DNA of 64,000 nt from Flavipsychrobacter sp. (GTDB lineage: Bacteria > Bacteroidota > Bacteroidia > Chitinophagales > Chitinophagaceae). Shown in pieces: positions 43,441-51,143 of this stretch. The position numbers were made by a program, and so were the translations under genes. Under the pieces are notes generated by a model. That model was not told where the DNA came from. It did not search any database and was given only the letters and a program-made list of their open reading frames with translations. The stretch's first letter is position 1; the number at the start of each line of letters is the position of its first letter. The stretch spans positions 42,790-106,789 of the forward strand of contig JAEUVY010000018.1 of assembly GCA_016786565.1 (NCBI GenBank), written 5' to 3'.

Positions 43441-44448
43441 ATGAACATCATTATACCAATGGCAGGAATGGGAAAACGCATGAGGCCTCACACCCTCACC
43501 ACTGCAAAACCCCTGCTGCCTGTTGCCGGAAAACCAATTGTACAACGCCTTGTTGAAGACATTGTGGCTACCAGCAACGAAAAAGTAGAAGAGATAGCAT
43601 TTGTCATCAGTCCCGCCTTCGGCAAAGAGGTTGAAGACCACCTGTGCTCAGTGGCGGAAACGCTGGGCGCCAGGGGCAAAATTTGTTACCAGGAAACGCC
43701 ACTGGGTACCGCGCATGCCATTTTGTGCGCTGCTGATACCCTGTCGGGCAATGTGTTTATCGCCTTTGCCGATACATTGTTCAAGGCTACATTCAGCATA
43801 GACACCCACAAAGATGCCATTGTATGGACGCAGAAGGTGGAAGACCCCACTGCTTTTGGTGTGGTAAAAATGAATGATGCGGGAGAGATAGAAGCCTTTG
43901 TGGAAAAACCGAAGGAATTCGTATCCGACCTCGCCATCATAGGTGTGTATTACTTCCGCGACGGCGACCGCCTGAAAAAAGAACTGCAGCGCCTCATAGA
44001 CAACGACATAAAGCTGAAAGGCGAATACCAGCTCACCGACGCTATGGAGCATATGCTGCGTAATGACGTGAAATTCTACACCGGACAGGTTGAAGAATGG
44101 CTGGATTGCGGCAACAAAGACGCTACTGTATATACCAACGGTCGCATCCTCGACATCAAGCAGAACAAGGAACAACTCATTGACCCGTCTGCCGTGGTTA
44201 CAAACTCGGTGATCATCCCGCCTTGCTATATAGGCAAGGGTGTTATGGTGGCCGACTCTGTGATAGGCCCGTTCGTGTCGCTTGAAAAAGGCGTTTCTGT
44301 GGAGGATTCACGCATCAGCAACAGCATCATCCAGTCGGACAGTGTTGTTAAAAATGCTTGTATCGACAACTCTATGTTTGGTAAAAGTGTAACTTACATA
44401 GAGAAAGCTGATGAATTGAGCATCGGCGATTTCTCTACGCATATATGA
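43441..44448 (+). CDS. Sugar-phosphate nucleotidyltransferase
   Basis: A 335-aa NTP-transferase of the glucose-1-phosphate thymidylyl/uridylyltransferase type. The N-terminus MNIIIPMAGMGKRMRPHTLT has the GxGxRMRP loop and is followed by KPLLPVAGKP. GVVKMNDAGEIEAFVEKPKE (residues about 140-159) is the usual core, and a left-handed helix of hexapeptide-type repeats begins near VVTNSVIIPPCYIGKG. It activates a sugar for polysaccharide or envelope synthesis; the exact nucleotide and sugar cannot be told. Its stop overlaps the next start by 4 bp. Confidence 0.88.
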   Translation: MNIIIPMAGMGKRMRPHTLTTAKPLLPVAGKPIVQRLVEDIVATSNEKVEEIAFVISPAFGKEVEDHLCSVAETLGARGKICYQETPLGTAHAILCAADTLSGNVFIAFADTLFKATFSIDTHKDAIVWTQKVEDPTAFGVVKMNDAGEIEAFVEKPKEFVSDLAIIGVYYFRDGDRLKKELQRLIDNDIKLKGEYQLTDAMEHMLRNDVKFYTGQVEEWLDCGNKDATVYTNGRILDIKQNKEQLIDPSAVVTNSVIIPPCYIGKGVMVADSVIGPFVSLEKGVSVEDSRISNSIIQSDSVVKNACIDNSMFGKSVTYIEKADELSIGDFSTHI

Positions 44449-46235
44449 GACTACGCACCTACTTCATTGCCCTGATAAGCGGACTTGCGACGGCCAATGC
44501 GCCATTGCATGCCCAAAGCATCAAGATAACACCCGGAGTGTCGCCCGCACAGGGTGCCCCCCAGGCCGATAGTGCGCAGAAAGAAGAGGACATTGCCGAA
44601 ACGATAGAGGGACGCAAGGCGCAAACTGACGAACTATTTTTCGAAGCGCTGAAAGCCAAGTTGCATGCCGACGAGAAGCAACAGGAAACTTTGCTGAAGC
44701 AATACATTGCGAAACGCCCCGAAGTTGCCGCCGCCCATTTTGAGCTGGCAAAGATCTATACTGACCAGAAGAAGAGCGAACTGGCACTTGCCAGCATCAA
44801 AAAAGCAATGTCGCTGGATGCCACCAACAAATGGTATAAAGAGGCTTATGCGCAGGTATTGGTGGGTCTTGGCAAGTACGTAGATGCCGCCAATGTTTAT
44901 GCGGAACTGACCGAATTGGAAAAGCGCGACGAGGAATATCCTGTTCGTGCGGCCGAGTATTTTGAAAGAGCCGGCAAAAACCAGGATGCGATCAAATACC
45001 TTGACATCGCACTGGTGCGCAATATTGACGACGAAGACCTGCTGGCTCATAAGATGCAGCTATACCTGAACATGAACGATGTTCCGAAAGCGGCGGCAGT
45101 GGTGCAGCAAATGATAGACAACAATCCGCGCAACGGCAAGTACTACAAGCTGATGGGCGAGCTGTATGACAACAACAATCAGCCGGAAAAGGCAGCAGCC
45201 GTTTTTGAAGGCGCCCTGAAGAAACTGCCTAATGACCCGGCAATACAATTGGGTCTTGCCGGTCACTATCTGCGCAAGGGCGATACAGCACGCTACAAGT
45301 CTTATGTAAAACAGGCCATAACCAACACCGGCATGGAAACCGAACTGCAGCTGGAACTGCTGAAGGCATACATACAGACCATGCCCGATGAGACAACCGC
45401 ACTTGCGGAAGCATTGCCATTAATAGCCAAACTGGCTGAACAAGGCCCTGCCGACGCGCAGATACTGGAATACTATGGCGAGGCACTGGAAGGCAGCAAC
45501 CTTACCGATAGCGCCATAGTTATGTACAAGCGTTCTCTGGCATTGAAGCCTTCCAACTTCTCGGTTTGGGCGAGGCTACTGGGCAACTATCAGGAGAAAA
45601 AATATGCCGATTCGCTGATCAAGACCAGCGAGCGGGCTATCAAACTGTTCCCCAGCCAGTCGATTGCGCATTTCTACAACGGCATAGGATATCTGAACAA
45701 GGGCAACTTCACTTCTGCCATCAAGGCCATCAATCGCGCCATAGACCTGCAGCCCGAAACCGACAAAGAGGTGCTGGCGCAGATGTACAGCACGCTTGCA
45801 GATGTGTATTACAACAACAAACAGTTCCCTCAGTCGGACGAGACATTTGACAAGGCTCTGGGCCTCGACCCCAATAACGCTACCGTGCTGAACAACTACG
45901 CCTACTACCTTTCTGAACGTAATGTGCGGTTGGATGAAGCGGAGAAGATGTCAAAAAAGTCCTTGGACCTGCGCCCTGACGAAGTGAACTTCCTGGACAC
46001 CTATGCGTGGATCTGGTACAAGAAGGGCGACTACGCAAAGGCGAAAACATACATCATGAAGGCCATGACGGTTGTGAAAGACGGAAGTGCTACACTGTGG
46101 GACCACCTCGGCGATATTCTGTACAAACAGAACGACAAACAAGGCGCGATAGACGCGTGGAAAAAAGCAAAAGAAAAAGGCAGTGACGATAAAAACCTGG
46201 ACAAAAAGATCAGCGAAGGAAAGCTCTATGAATAA
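44445..46235 (+). CDS. Exported tetratricopeptide repeat protein
   Basis: A 596-aa protein with a signal peptide (about 1-24, ending LHAQ) and some ten TPR units, for example AAAHFELAKIYTDQKKSELAL, NGKYYKLMGELYDNNNQPEK and NNYAYYLSERNVRLDEAEKM. It lies in an overlapping run with the nucleotidyltransferase and a DUF4292 lipoprotein, so it probably works in the cell envelope as a scaffold. Its stop overlaps the next gene by 8 bp. Confidence 0.85.
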   Translation: MRLRTYFIALISGLATANAPLHAQSIKITPGVSPAQGAPQADSAQKEEDIAETIEGRKAQTDELFFEALKAKLHADEKQQETLLKQYIAKRPEVAAAHFELAKIYTDQKKSELALASIKKAMSLDATNKWYKEAYAQVLVGLGKYVDAANVYAELTELEKRDEEYPVRAAEYFERAGKNQDAIKYLDIALVRNIDDEDLLAHKMQLYLNMNDVPKAAAVVQQMIDNNPRNGKYYKLMGELYDNNNQPEKAAAVFEGALKKLPNDPAIQLGLAGHYLRKGDTARYKSYVKQAITNTGMETELQLELLKAYIQTMPDETTALAEALPLIAKLAEQGPADAQILEYYGEALEGSNLTDSAIVMYKRSLALKPSNFSVWARLLGNYQEKKYADSLIKTSERAIKLFPSQSIAHFYNGIGYLNKGNFTSAIKAINRAIDLQPETDKEVLAQMYSTLADVYYNNKQFPQSDETFDKALGLDPNNATVLNNYAYYLSERNVRLDEAEKMSKKSLDLRPDEVNFLDTYAWIWYKKGDYAKAKTYIMKAMTVVKDGSATLWDHLGDILYKQNDKQGAIDAWKKAKEKGSDDKNLDKKISEGKLYE

Positions 46236-47085
46236 TCTTACCCGATACGGCGTGTTGCTGACGATGCCATTTTTATTGTCGTCATGCTCTTCAAAACTGT
46301 TCAGCAAAAAGAAAAAAAGTAAGCAGGATAGTGCTGTTGTTGTCGCTACTGATACTGCTACAAAAGCCCCTGCACCTGTGGTTACCGGCGCTCCTGTTGC
46401 TACTCCTGCTCCCACCCCACTTACCGACCTGTTGATGCCCCTGTGGAACAAACGTATCCCCTACAAGACATTCACAGGCAAAGCAAAAGTGACCTTCGAA
46501 GGCCCCGACGGCTCTGCCGACTTTTCAGCCAATTTCCGCATTGCCAAAGACAGCATTGTATGGGTGCACATAACTGCACTGGGTGGCCTGTATCCTGTGG
46601 CCCGTATGGTAGTGACCCGAGACAGTTTCTTCATGGTAAACTACAAAGACAAAGAGAAAACGCTGATATCGCTGAATGATGTGGCCCGCATACTACCTGT
46701 GCCCGTTAAGTTCTCGCAGCTGCAGAATCTCTTCGTAGGCGACCCGCTTGCCGACGGCCGCCTCACCACCGCCGAGGCTAAAGACTCATCGTGGCAATTG
46801 CATACGGAAGACGAAACTTATTTGCAAGACCTCAGCTACCTGAAGTCAGACAGTACCATCGCTATCACCAATCTGCGCACACGTGCAGCCAATGGCCCCA
46901 CTGCGCTTATTGACTACCGCAACTACGAAATGATCTCTGAGCGTAAGGTTTCTACCGGCCGCACAGTACATCTGCAGAATGGAGTGAAAACGTACACCAT
47001 AGACATGGAGTTGCAGAATACCGAGTTCGATAAAACACTGGAATTCCCGCTGACCATCCCTGCCAACTATACCCTTAAGAACTGA
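46228..47085 (+). CDS. DUF4292 lipoprotein
   Basis: A 285-aa lipoprotein with lipobox LLSSC (Cys20) and a Lys/Ser and Ala/Pro/Thr-rich linker of about 50 residues. The domain resembles the LolA/LolB-like lipid-binding fold assigned to DUF4292, including TGKAKVTFEGPDGSADFSAN and WVHITALGGLYPVARM. It begins 8 bp inside the upstream TPR gene. In many Bacteroidota a murein-hydrolase activator (EnvC-like) gene follows, but here the next gene is a zeta-toxin-like kinase. Confidence 0.85.
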   Translation: MNNLTRYGVLLTMPFLLSSCSSKLFSKKKKSKQDSAVVVATDTATKAPAPVVTGAPVATPAPTPLTDLLMPLWNKRIPYKTFTGKAKVTFEGPDGSADFSANFRIAKDSIVWVHITALGGLYPVARMVVTRDSFFMVNYKDKEKTLISLNDVARILPVPVKFSQLQNLFVGDPLADGRLTTAEAKDSSWQLHTEDETYLQDLSYLKSDSTIAITNLRTRAANGPTALIDYRNYEMISERKVSTGRTVHLQNGVKTYTIDMELQNTEFDKTLEFPLTIPANYTLKN

Positions 47086-47136
47086 TGAAACCCGGCCAAC
47101 CTGTTTTTGCCGCGGTTTGACTAACTTAGTTGTACA

Positions 47137-47706
47137 ATGCCAAATCTCTACATTGTTTCGGGGTGCAACGGTGCCGGCAAAACAACAGCCAGCTTTACGA
47201 TTTTGCCGGTGATACTCAATTGCCGCGAGTTTGTAAATGCCGACAACATTGCCGCCGGACTCTCCCCTTTCAACACGGAAAGTGTAGCCATTGAAGCCGC
47301 ACGCATCATGCTGCATCGCATAGATGAACTGCTGGAAGAAGGCGTAGATTTTGCAATAGAGACCACTTTGGCTACGCGGAGCTATGTGTCGCTGGTGCAC
47401 AGGGCCAGGAAGGCGGGATACAACATTACGCTTATCTACATCTGGCTGAAGAGTCCGGAACTGGCGCTACAGAGGGTTGCGGAACGAGTGAGGAACGGTG
47501 GGCACAATATCCCTGAGGAAGTGGTTCGCAGACGCTATCGCAATGGAATAAAGAACCTATTCAATCTATTCATGCCCATTTGCGATGTTTGGATCGTAGC
47601 CGACAACTCCCAAAATGATCTTAAACTGATCGCTAAAAAGAGCGCCGGTTTTGATATTACCGTAGAAAATAACGACATTTGGACTATCATTAATACGCTT
47701 ATATGA
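47137..47706 (+). CDS. Zeta-toxin-family kinase
   Basis: A 189-aa P-loop kinase. Walker A is GCNGAGKTT (9-17), then FVNADNIAAGLSP with D36 as the likely catalytic Asp, and RVAERVRNGGHNIPEE with the Arg residues of the lid. The length fits chromosomal zeta-like proteins. Some members phosphorylate UDP-N-acetylglucosamine precursors and inhibit wall synthesis; others have unknown nucleotide or sugar substrates. The small overlapping gene after it (4 bp overlap) is the candidate antitoxin or partner. Confidence 0.85.
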   Translation: MPNLYIVSGCNGAGKTTASFTILPVILNCREFVNADNIAAGLSPFNTESVAIEAARIMLHRIDELLEEGVDFAIETTLATRSYVSLVHRARKAGYNITLIYIWLKSPELALQRVAERVRNGGHNIPEEVVRRRYRNGIKNLFNLFMPICDVWIVADNSQNDLKLIAKKSAGFDITVENNDIWTIINTLI

Positions 47707-47888
47707 ATACAAATCAGGAAAACGCTGAATTGTTGGATAAAATAGCCGAAGGCCTTAAACTAGCTATCCGTAAGCTTTATGAGAAAAAAGCAGCCAATAA
47801 CGAACTGGCTGTTATTGCCGATGACGATGGCCAGATAAAATGGCTCCCGGCCCGCGAACTGCTGGAAAGGCAGAAAAACAAGAAATAG
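47703..47888 (+). CDS. Small partner of the zeta-like kinase (possible antitoxin)
   Basis: A 61-aa acidic/basic protein of mostly helical composition, with a core of DKIAEGLKLAIRKLYEKKA and ending IKWLPARELLERQKNKK. The start overlaps the kinase stop (ATGA), so they are co-translated. It is far shorter than classical epsilon antitoxins and lacks a DNA-binding motif. From memory, small proteins of this type often follow Bacteroidota zeta genes, so it is a plausible antitoxin; this is inference. Confidence 0.6.
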   Translation: MNTNQENAELLDKIAEGLKLAIRKLYEKKAANNELAVIADDDGQIKWLPARELLERQKNKK

Positions 47889-47928
47889 ACTACCCTACTT
47901 TTCTCTTTTACTTTATTTCCCTTACTGC

Positions 47929-47965
47929 TTTGGCACCCGCCAAATCGTTGCGTTCATTACCTTTG
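47929..47965 (+). promoter_or_regulatory. Promoter-like site of pyrF
   Basis: TTTG (47929-47932), 25 bases, TACCTTTG (47958-47965). The spacing is slightly long. The ATG begins four bases after the -7 element, giving a leaderless or near-leaderless transcript. Confidence 0.45.
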
Positions 47966-47969
47966 CGCC

Positions 47970-48773
47970 ATGAATCGCGAACAACTTGTAGCAACCATAT
48001 TCGACAAAAAGTCTGTGCTGTGTGTAGGTCTCGACACCGACCTATCTAAGATCCCTCAACACCTGTTGCAGGAAGAAGATCCGGCATTCGCATTCAACAA
48101 GGCCATCATCGACGCCACCAAGGACTATACCGTTGCTTACAAGATCAATACAGCATTCTATGAAGCCCAGGGCATTAAAGGTTGGCAGACCATGGAGCGC
48201 ACGCTCAACTATATCCCCAAGGGCATTTTCACTATTGCCGATGCCAAACGCGGTGATATTGGTAATACTTCAGAACAGTATGCCCGCACGTTTTTCCATA
48301 CCTATCCTTACGACAGCGTTACAGTTGCCCCATACATGGGTGCCGACAGTGTGAAGCCATTCCTTCAGTTTGAAGGCAAATGGAGCATTGTACTGGGACT
48401 TACCTCCAATGCTGGCAGCGCCGACTTTCAGCTGCAACAGTGCGGCGACGAACAATTGTACCGCAAAGTGCTGAAAACAGTGGCCTCATGGGGCACTCCC
48501 GAAAACATCATGTTTGTGATAGGTGCCACCCGCAAAGAACAACTGCAAGAGGTACGCGCATTACTGCCCGACCATTTCTTCCTCGTTCCGGGTGTGGGCG
48601 CACAGGGTGGCGATGTACATACCGTATGCAGCAATGCCTTCAACAAAGACGCGGGCCTGCTCATCAACGTATCGCGTGGCATTATTTATGCAGGTAGCGG
48701 CACCGACTTTGCAGAAAAAGCAAATGCCGAGGCTCGCAAGTACCAGCAGGAAATGGCAGTATTCTTTAAGTAG
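47970..48773 (+). CDS. pyrF: Orotidine-5'-phosphate decarboxylase
   Basis: A 267-aa enzyme that converts OMP to UMP, the last step of pyrimidine synthesis. It is the longer form, with CVGLDTDLSKIP near the start, the catalytic DAKRGDIGNT (91-100) and FLVPGVGAQGGD towards the end. It is convergent with the DinB gene, with one base between the stops and no terminator. Confidence 0.94.
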   Translation: MNREQLVATIFDKKSVLCVGLDTDLSKIPQHLLQEEDPAFAFNKAIIDATKDYTVAYKINTAFYEAQGIKGWQTMERTLNYIPKGIFTIADAKRGDIGNTSEQYARTFFHTYPYDSVTVAPYMGADSVKPFLQFEGKWSIVLGLTSNAGSADFQLQQCGDEQLYRKVLKTVASWGTPENIMFVIGATRKEQLQEVRALLPDHFFLVPGVGAQGGDVHTVCSNAFNKDAGLLINVSRGIIYAGSGTDFAEKANAEARKYQQEMAVFFK

Positions 48774-48774
48774 A

Positions 48775-49353
48775 TCAGCTACCGATAGCTTCCAGCGTTC
48801 GTTCTATCTGACTGAAGTGGCGCACCTCATGTGCCACCAGAAAACGTATGGCATCGCCCAGCTTTATGGTAATGAACTTTGAAATGGTAATAGGTATGCG
48901 CACTGATGCCATATCTACCCGCTTCATCTGTTCCAGCAACTCCCGCAGTTTACGCTGATCGGCCAGAAACTCATTCAGCACCTTTGCGGCGTCAAGTGTC
49001 TCTGATGGAATATGCCCCTTCATTGCACTCATCTTGTTGGTGACCGCACCTGTGGTCTTCACCTGCGAATACATTGAATTCACGAAGTACTCTCCCAGCC
49101 ATCCGGGCTTGAAGGGGATAGCTCCATTGGCCCGGGCAGCCTTGTTCATCGACTGCGATGCATACGGGATATAATAACGGTCGTAGGTGTTGAGGTGCTC
49201 CACTATCTGCGCTACGCTCCACTTGCCGGGTGCGGGTTGTTTGTTCAGTTGCGCATTGCTCAGGGTGCTCAGCTCGGTTATCCGCTGTACAATAGAGCTC
49301 ACTTCAGCACTGAGGCTGTCAATAAGTTGCAGAGAATCGAATGTGCGTGCCAT
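48775..49353 (-). CDS. DinB family protein
   Basis: A 192-aa four-helix bundle of the DinB/YfiT type. The metal-binding His residues are in WSVAQIVEHLNTYDRYY and in the C-terminal LVAHEVRHFSQIERTLEAI. These proteins act as metal-dependent thiol or small-molecule transferases, often in stress; the substrate is unknown. The ATG at 49353 is chosen because the open frame only extends to a TTG. The Crp/Fnr gene upstream lies on the same strand. Confidence 0.85.
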   Translation of the reverse strand: MARTFDSLQLIDSLSAEVSSIVQRITELSTLSNAQLNKQPAPGKWSVAQIVEHLNTYDRYYIPYASQSMNKAARANGAIPFKPGWLGEYFVNSMYSQVKTTGAVTNKMSAMKGHIPSETLDAAKVLNEFLADQRKLRELLEQMKRVDMASVRIPITISKFITIKLGDAIRFLVAHEVRHFSQIERTLEAIGS

Positions 49354-49418
49354 AGCCTGGTTTTGGGGCAAAACTAAGCAGGTGCGCCTACCGAAATCTT
49401 GGTGTACACCAAGATTTA

Positions 49419-50000
49419 TCAGAGCCTGACCTTACCCAGCAACTTGCTGAAATTGGTAGGGTCCACACCTATGTAGGACGCCAGGTACTTATGCGGCACC
49501 AGATTCAGCACATGCGGACTGCGGCGCAGCAATGTGGTGAATTTCTCCTCGGCTGAGTAAGACAATATCTCGATATGCCGCTGCAGCGTATCGGCCAGTA
49601 CCCGCGTTAGCGCCAGTCTGACCCATGTTTCTATACTTCGGTGCTCGCGCATCAGCACGGCCATATCGTTATAATGGATACGCAGGCACCGGCTCGCTGT
49701 AAGTGCCTCCAGATCGAAAGCCGAGGGTTGCTGCAAAAAGAAACTATCTATAACCCCTGAAAAAGACCCTGCATAAGAAAACACCAGCGTCACCTCCTTA
49801 TCATCATGCGTTACACAGGCGCGCTGCACACCATCCAGCACCAGATAAAGGTATTTCTCCGTATCGCCCTGACGGGTGATGATCTCCTTGCGCTTTATTT
49901 TCACTTCTGTCCATGGTGCGGCAAACGCCTCAAAGGCAACGTCATTTACCTCACCAAACGAGTGTACCAGCTTCCGCAGTATAGGTATGTGATCGGACAT
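49419..50000 (-). CDS. Crp/Fnr-family transcriptional regulator
   Basis: A 193-aa protein with the cyclic-nucleotide-binding-like beta roll (KEIITRQGDTEKYLYLVLDG, VTLVFSYAGSFSG) and a C-terminal winged-helix region whose helix-turn-helix reads LVPHKYLASYIGVDPTNFSK. The Fnr iron-sulfur Cys cluster is absent. Many Bacteroidota have several such regulators of unknown ligand. A TTG-N23-TATATTTG promoter precedes it and a perfect 15-base palindrome lies between the -7 element and the ATG, pointing to autoregulation. Confidence 0.88.
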   Translation of the reverse strand: MSDHIPILRKLVHSFGEVNDVAFEAFAAPWTEVKIKRKEIITRQGDTEKYLYLVLDGVQRACVTHDDKEVTLVFSYAGSFSGVIDSFFLQQPSAFDLEALTASRCLRIHYNDMAVLMREHRSIETWVRLALTRVLADTLQRHIEILSYSAEEKFTTLLRRSPHVLNLVPHKYLASYIGVDPTNFSKLLGKVRL

Positions 50001-50003
50001 AAG

Positions 50004-50018
50004 TTGCTATAATAGCAA
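50004..50018. promoter_or_regulatory. Palindromic operator candidate of the Crp/Fnr gene
   Basis: TTGCTATAATAGCAA is a perfect 7-bp inverted repeat around one central base. It overlaps the edge of the -7 element at 50016-50023 and ends three bases before the start codon. The TTG...CAA symmetry is of the kind used by Crp/Fnr dimers. Confidence 0.5.
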
Positions 50019-50049
50019 ATATAACAACCATCACTTGTTAATTCATCAA
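50016..50049 (-). promoter_or_regulatory. Promoter of the Crp/Fnr gene
   Basis: On the minus strand TTG (50049-50047), 23 bases, TATATTTG (50023-50016). The -33 element overlaps the end of the PorP gene. Confidence 0.5.
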
Positions 50050-51071
50050 AAACGGGCACACGGCACATACCTCCGCACGGCTCTGGCCGACGGATTGATA
50101 TAGGTTAGCGCCACCTCAAACCCGCCCGTTCCGTTAGACGCGGTATTGAAAGAGGAGACAGTGTAATCGTAACCCACTCCCACACGAACCCCTCGTGTTC
50201 TTATACCCGCATTTATCGTCATCATATCTCCCCGGCTATACCAGAGTCCGCAGAAAAGGGCAGTTTGCACCCCCAAAGTATACAAGAACTCATTACCTGC
50301 TATATAGCTGACGTAAGGTTTATTGCGCCCAAATGACTCCCGCCTCGCATAAATAAACGCGGGTCTGAGCTGCAAATGTTCTCCGGCTGCTATATGGCAG
50401 CCGGCAGTTACCATTAACTTCCGGTTAAGTCCAACCAACGATTTTTGGCTTTCAAGGAGCGCGTCTTGCGATCGGTTCAGATCTGTGACACTTAATCCCA
50501 CCTGGTAGCCAAAATGCTTATTTACAGATCTTGAATAGGAGACACCGGCATTTACGGAATAAATACTCACTGAATTGCCCGCCCCGAGTACATAGGTCGG
50601 TGTCGTTGACGCACCCGTAAAATACATACGCGACACATCGACGCCATTCTGTGCATAGCCACCCTGAATACCTATGGCAAGATCACTGCCCTTTCCCTTC
50701 TTTCGGGCACTATCAGAGCCGAACCTCCTATGGTAGGACGCGGACACCTGCCCGTTTAAGACGCTCCAACTATCGTCACCCGGCTTAGTCTCAGAAAATG
50801 CGCCCCCTGCACCAAAGTAGTTGCCCTTTTTATCGGTGTACACAGGTGCATCCGCCGATCCATGTATGCTTGAGATCGGCACATTAGCCGCGGCCCAAAA
50901 GTTTCTGTAAATGAGATTGGCACGTATGTTCCCGTCAAACATTCCCGTGAATGCGGGATTGAGCAGCAACGGCGTTGCAGTGAACTGTTTGAATGGAATT
51001 TCCTGACCCCGTGCAGCAACCGAGCCACAAACTGCAGTAAGGCACAAAAGGCGGCGTGTGTACAAATTCAT
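50046..51071 (-). CDS. PorP/SprF-family type IX secretion membrane protein
   Basis: A 341-aa outer-membrane beta-barrel-type protein with a signal peptide (about 1-22, ARGQ) and the family N-terminal FKQFTATPLLLNPAFTGMFDG and NLIYRNFW. The body is rich in alternating beta strands and ends RYVPCARF. PorP/SprF proteins belong to the T9SS and in some cases anchor specific partner cargo. No partner gene with a large gliding/adhesin-like repeat region is next to it, so its cargo is unknown. Confidence 0.88.
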   Translation of the reverse strand: MNLYTRRLLCLTAVCGSVAARGQEIPFKQFTATPLLLNPAFTGMFDGNIRANLIYRNFWAAANVPISSIHGSADAPVYTDKKGNYFGAGGAFSETKPGDDSWSVLNGQVSASYHRRFGSDSARKKGKGSDLAIGIQGGYAQNGVDVSRMYFTGASTTPTYVLGAGNSVSIYSVNAGVSYSRSVNKHFGYQVGLSVTDLNRSQDALLESQKSLVGLNRKLMVTAGCHIAAGEHLQLRPAFIYARRESFGRNKPYVSYIAGNEFLYTLGVQTALFCGLWYSRGDMMTINAGIRTRGVRVGVGYDYTVSSFNTASNGTGGFEVALTYINPSARAVRRYVPCARF

Positions 51072-51143
51072 AGCATTATACCGTTGCTGGGTGAAGGCAA
51101 CAACAGTATAACGCTTCTTTATAATAATTATTACTTACCGATC

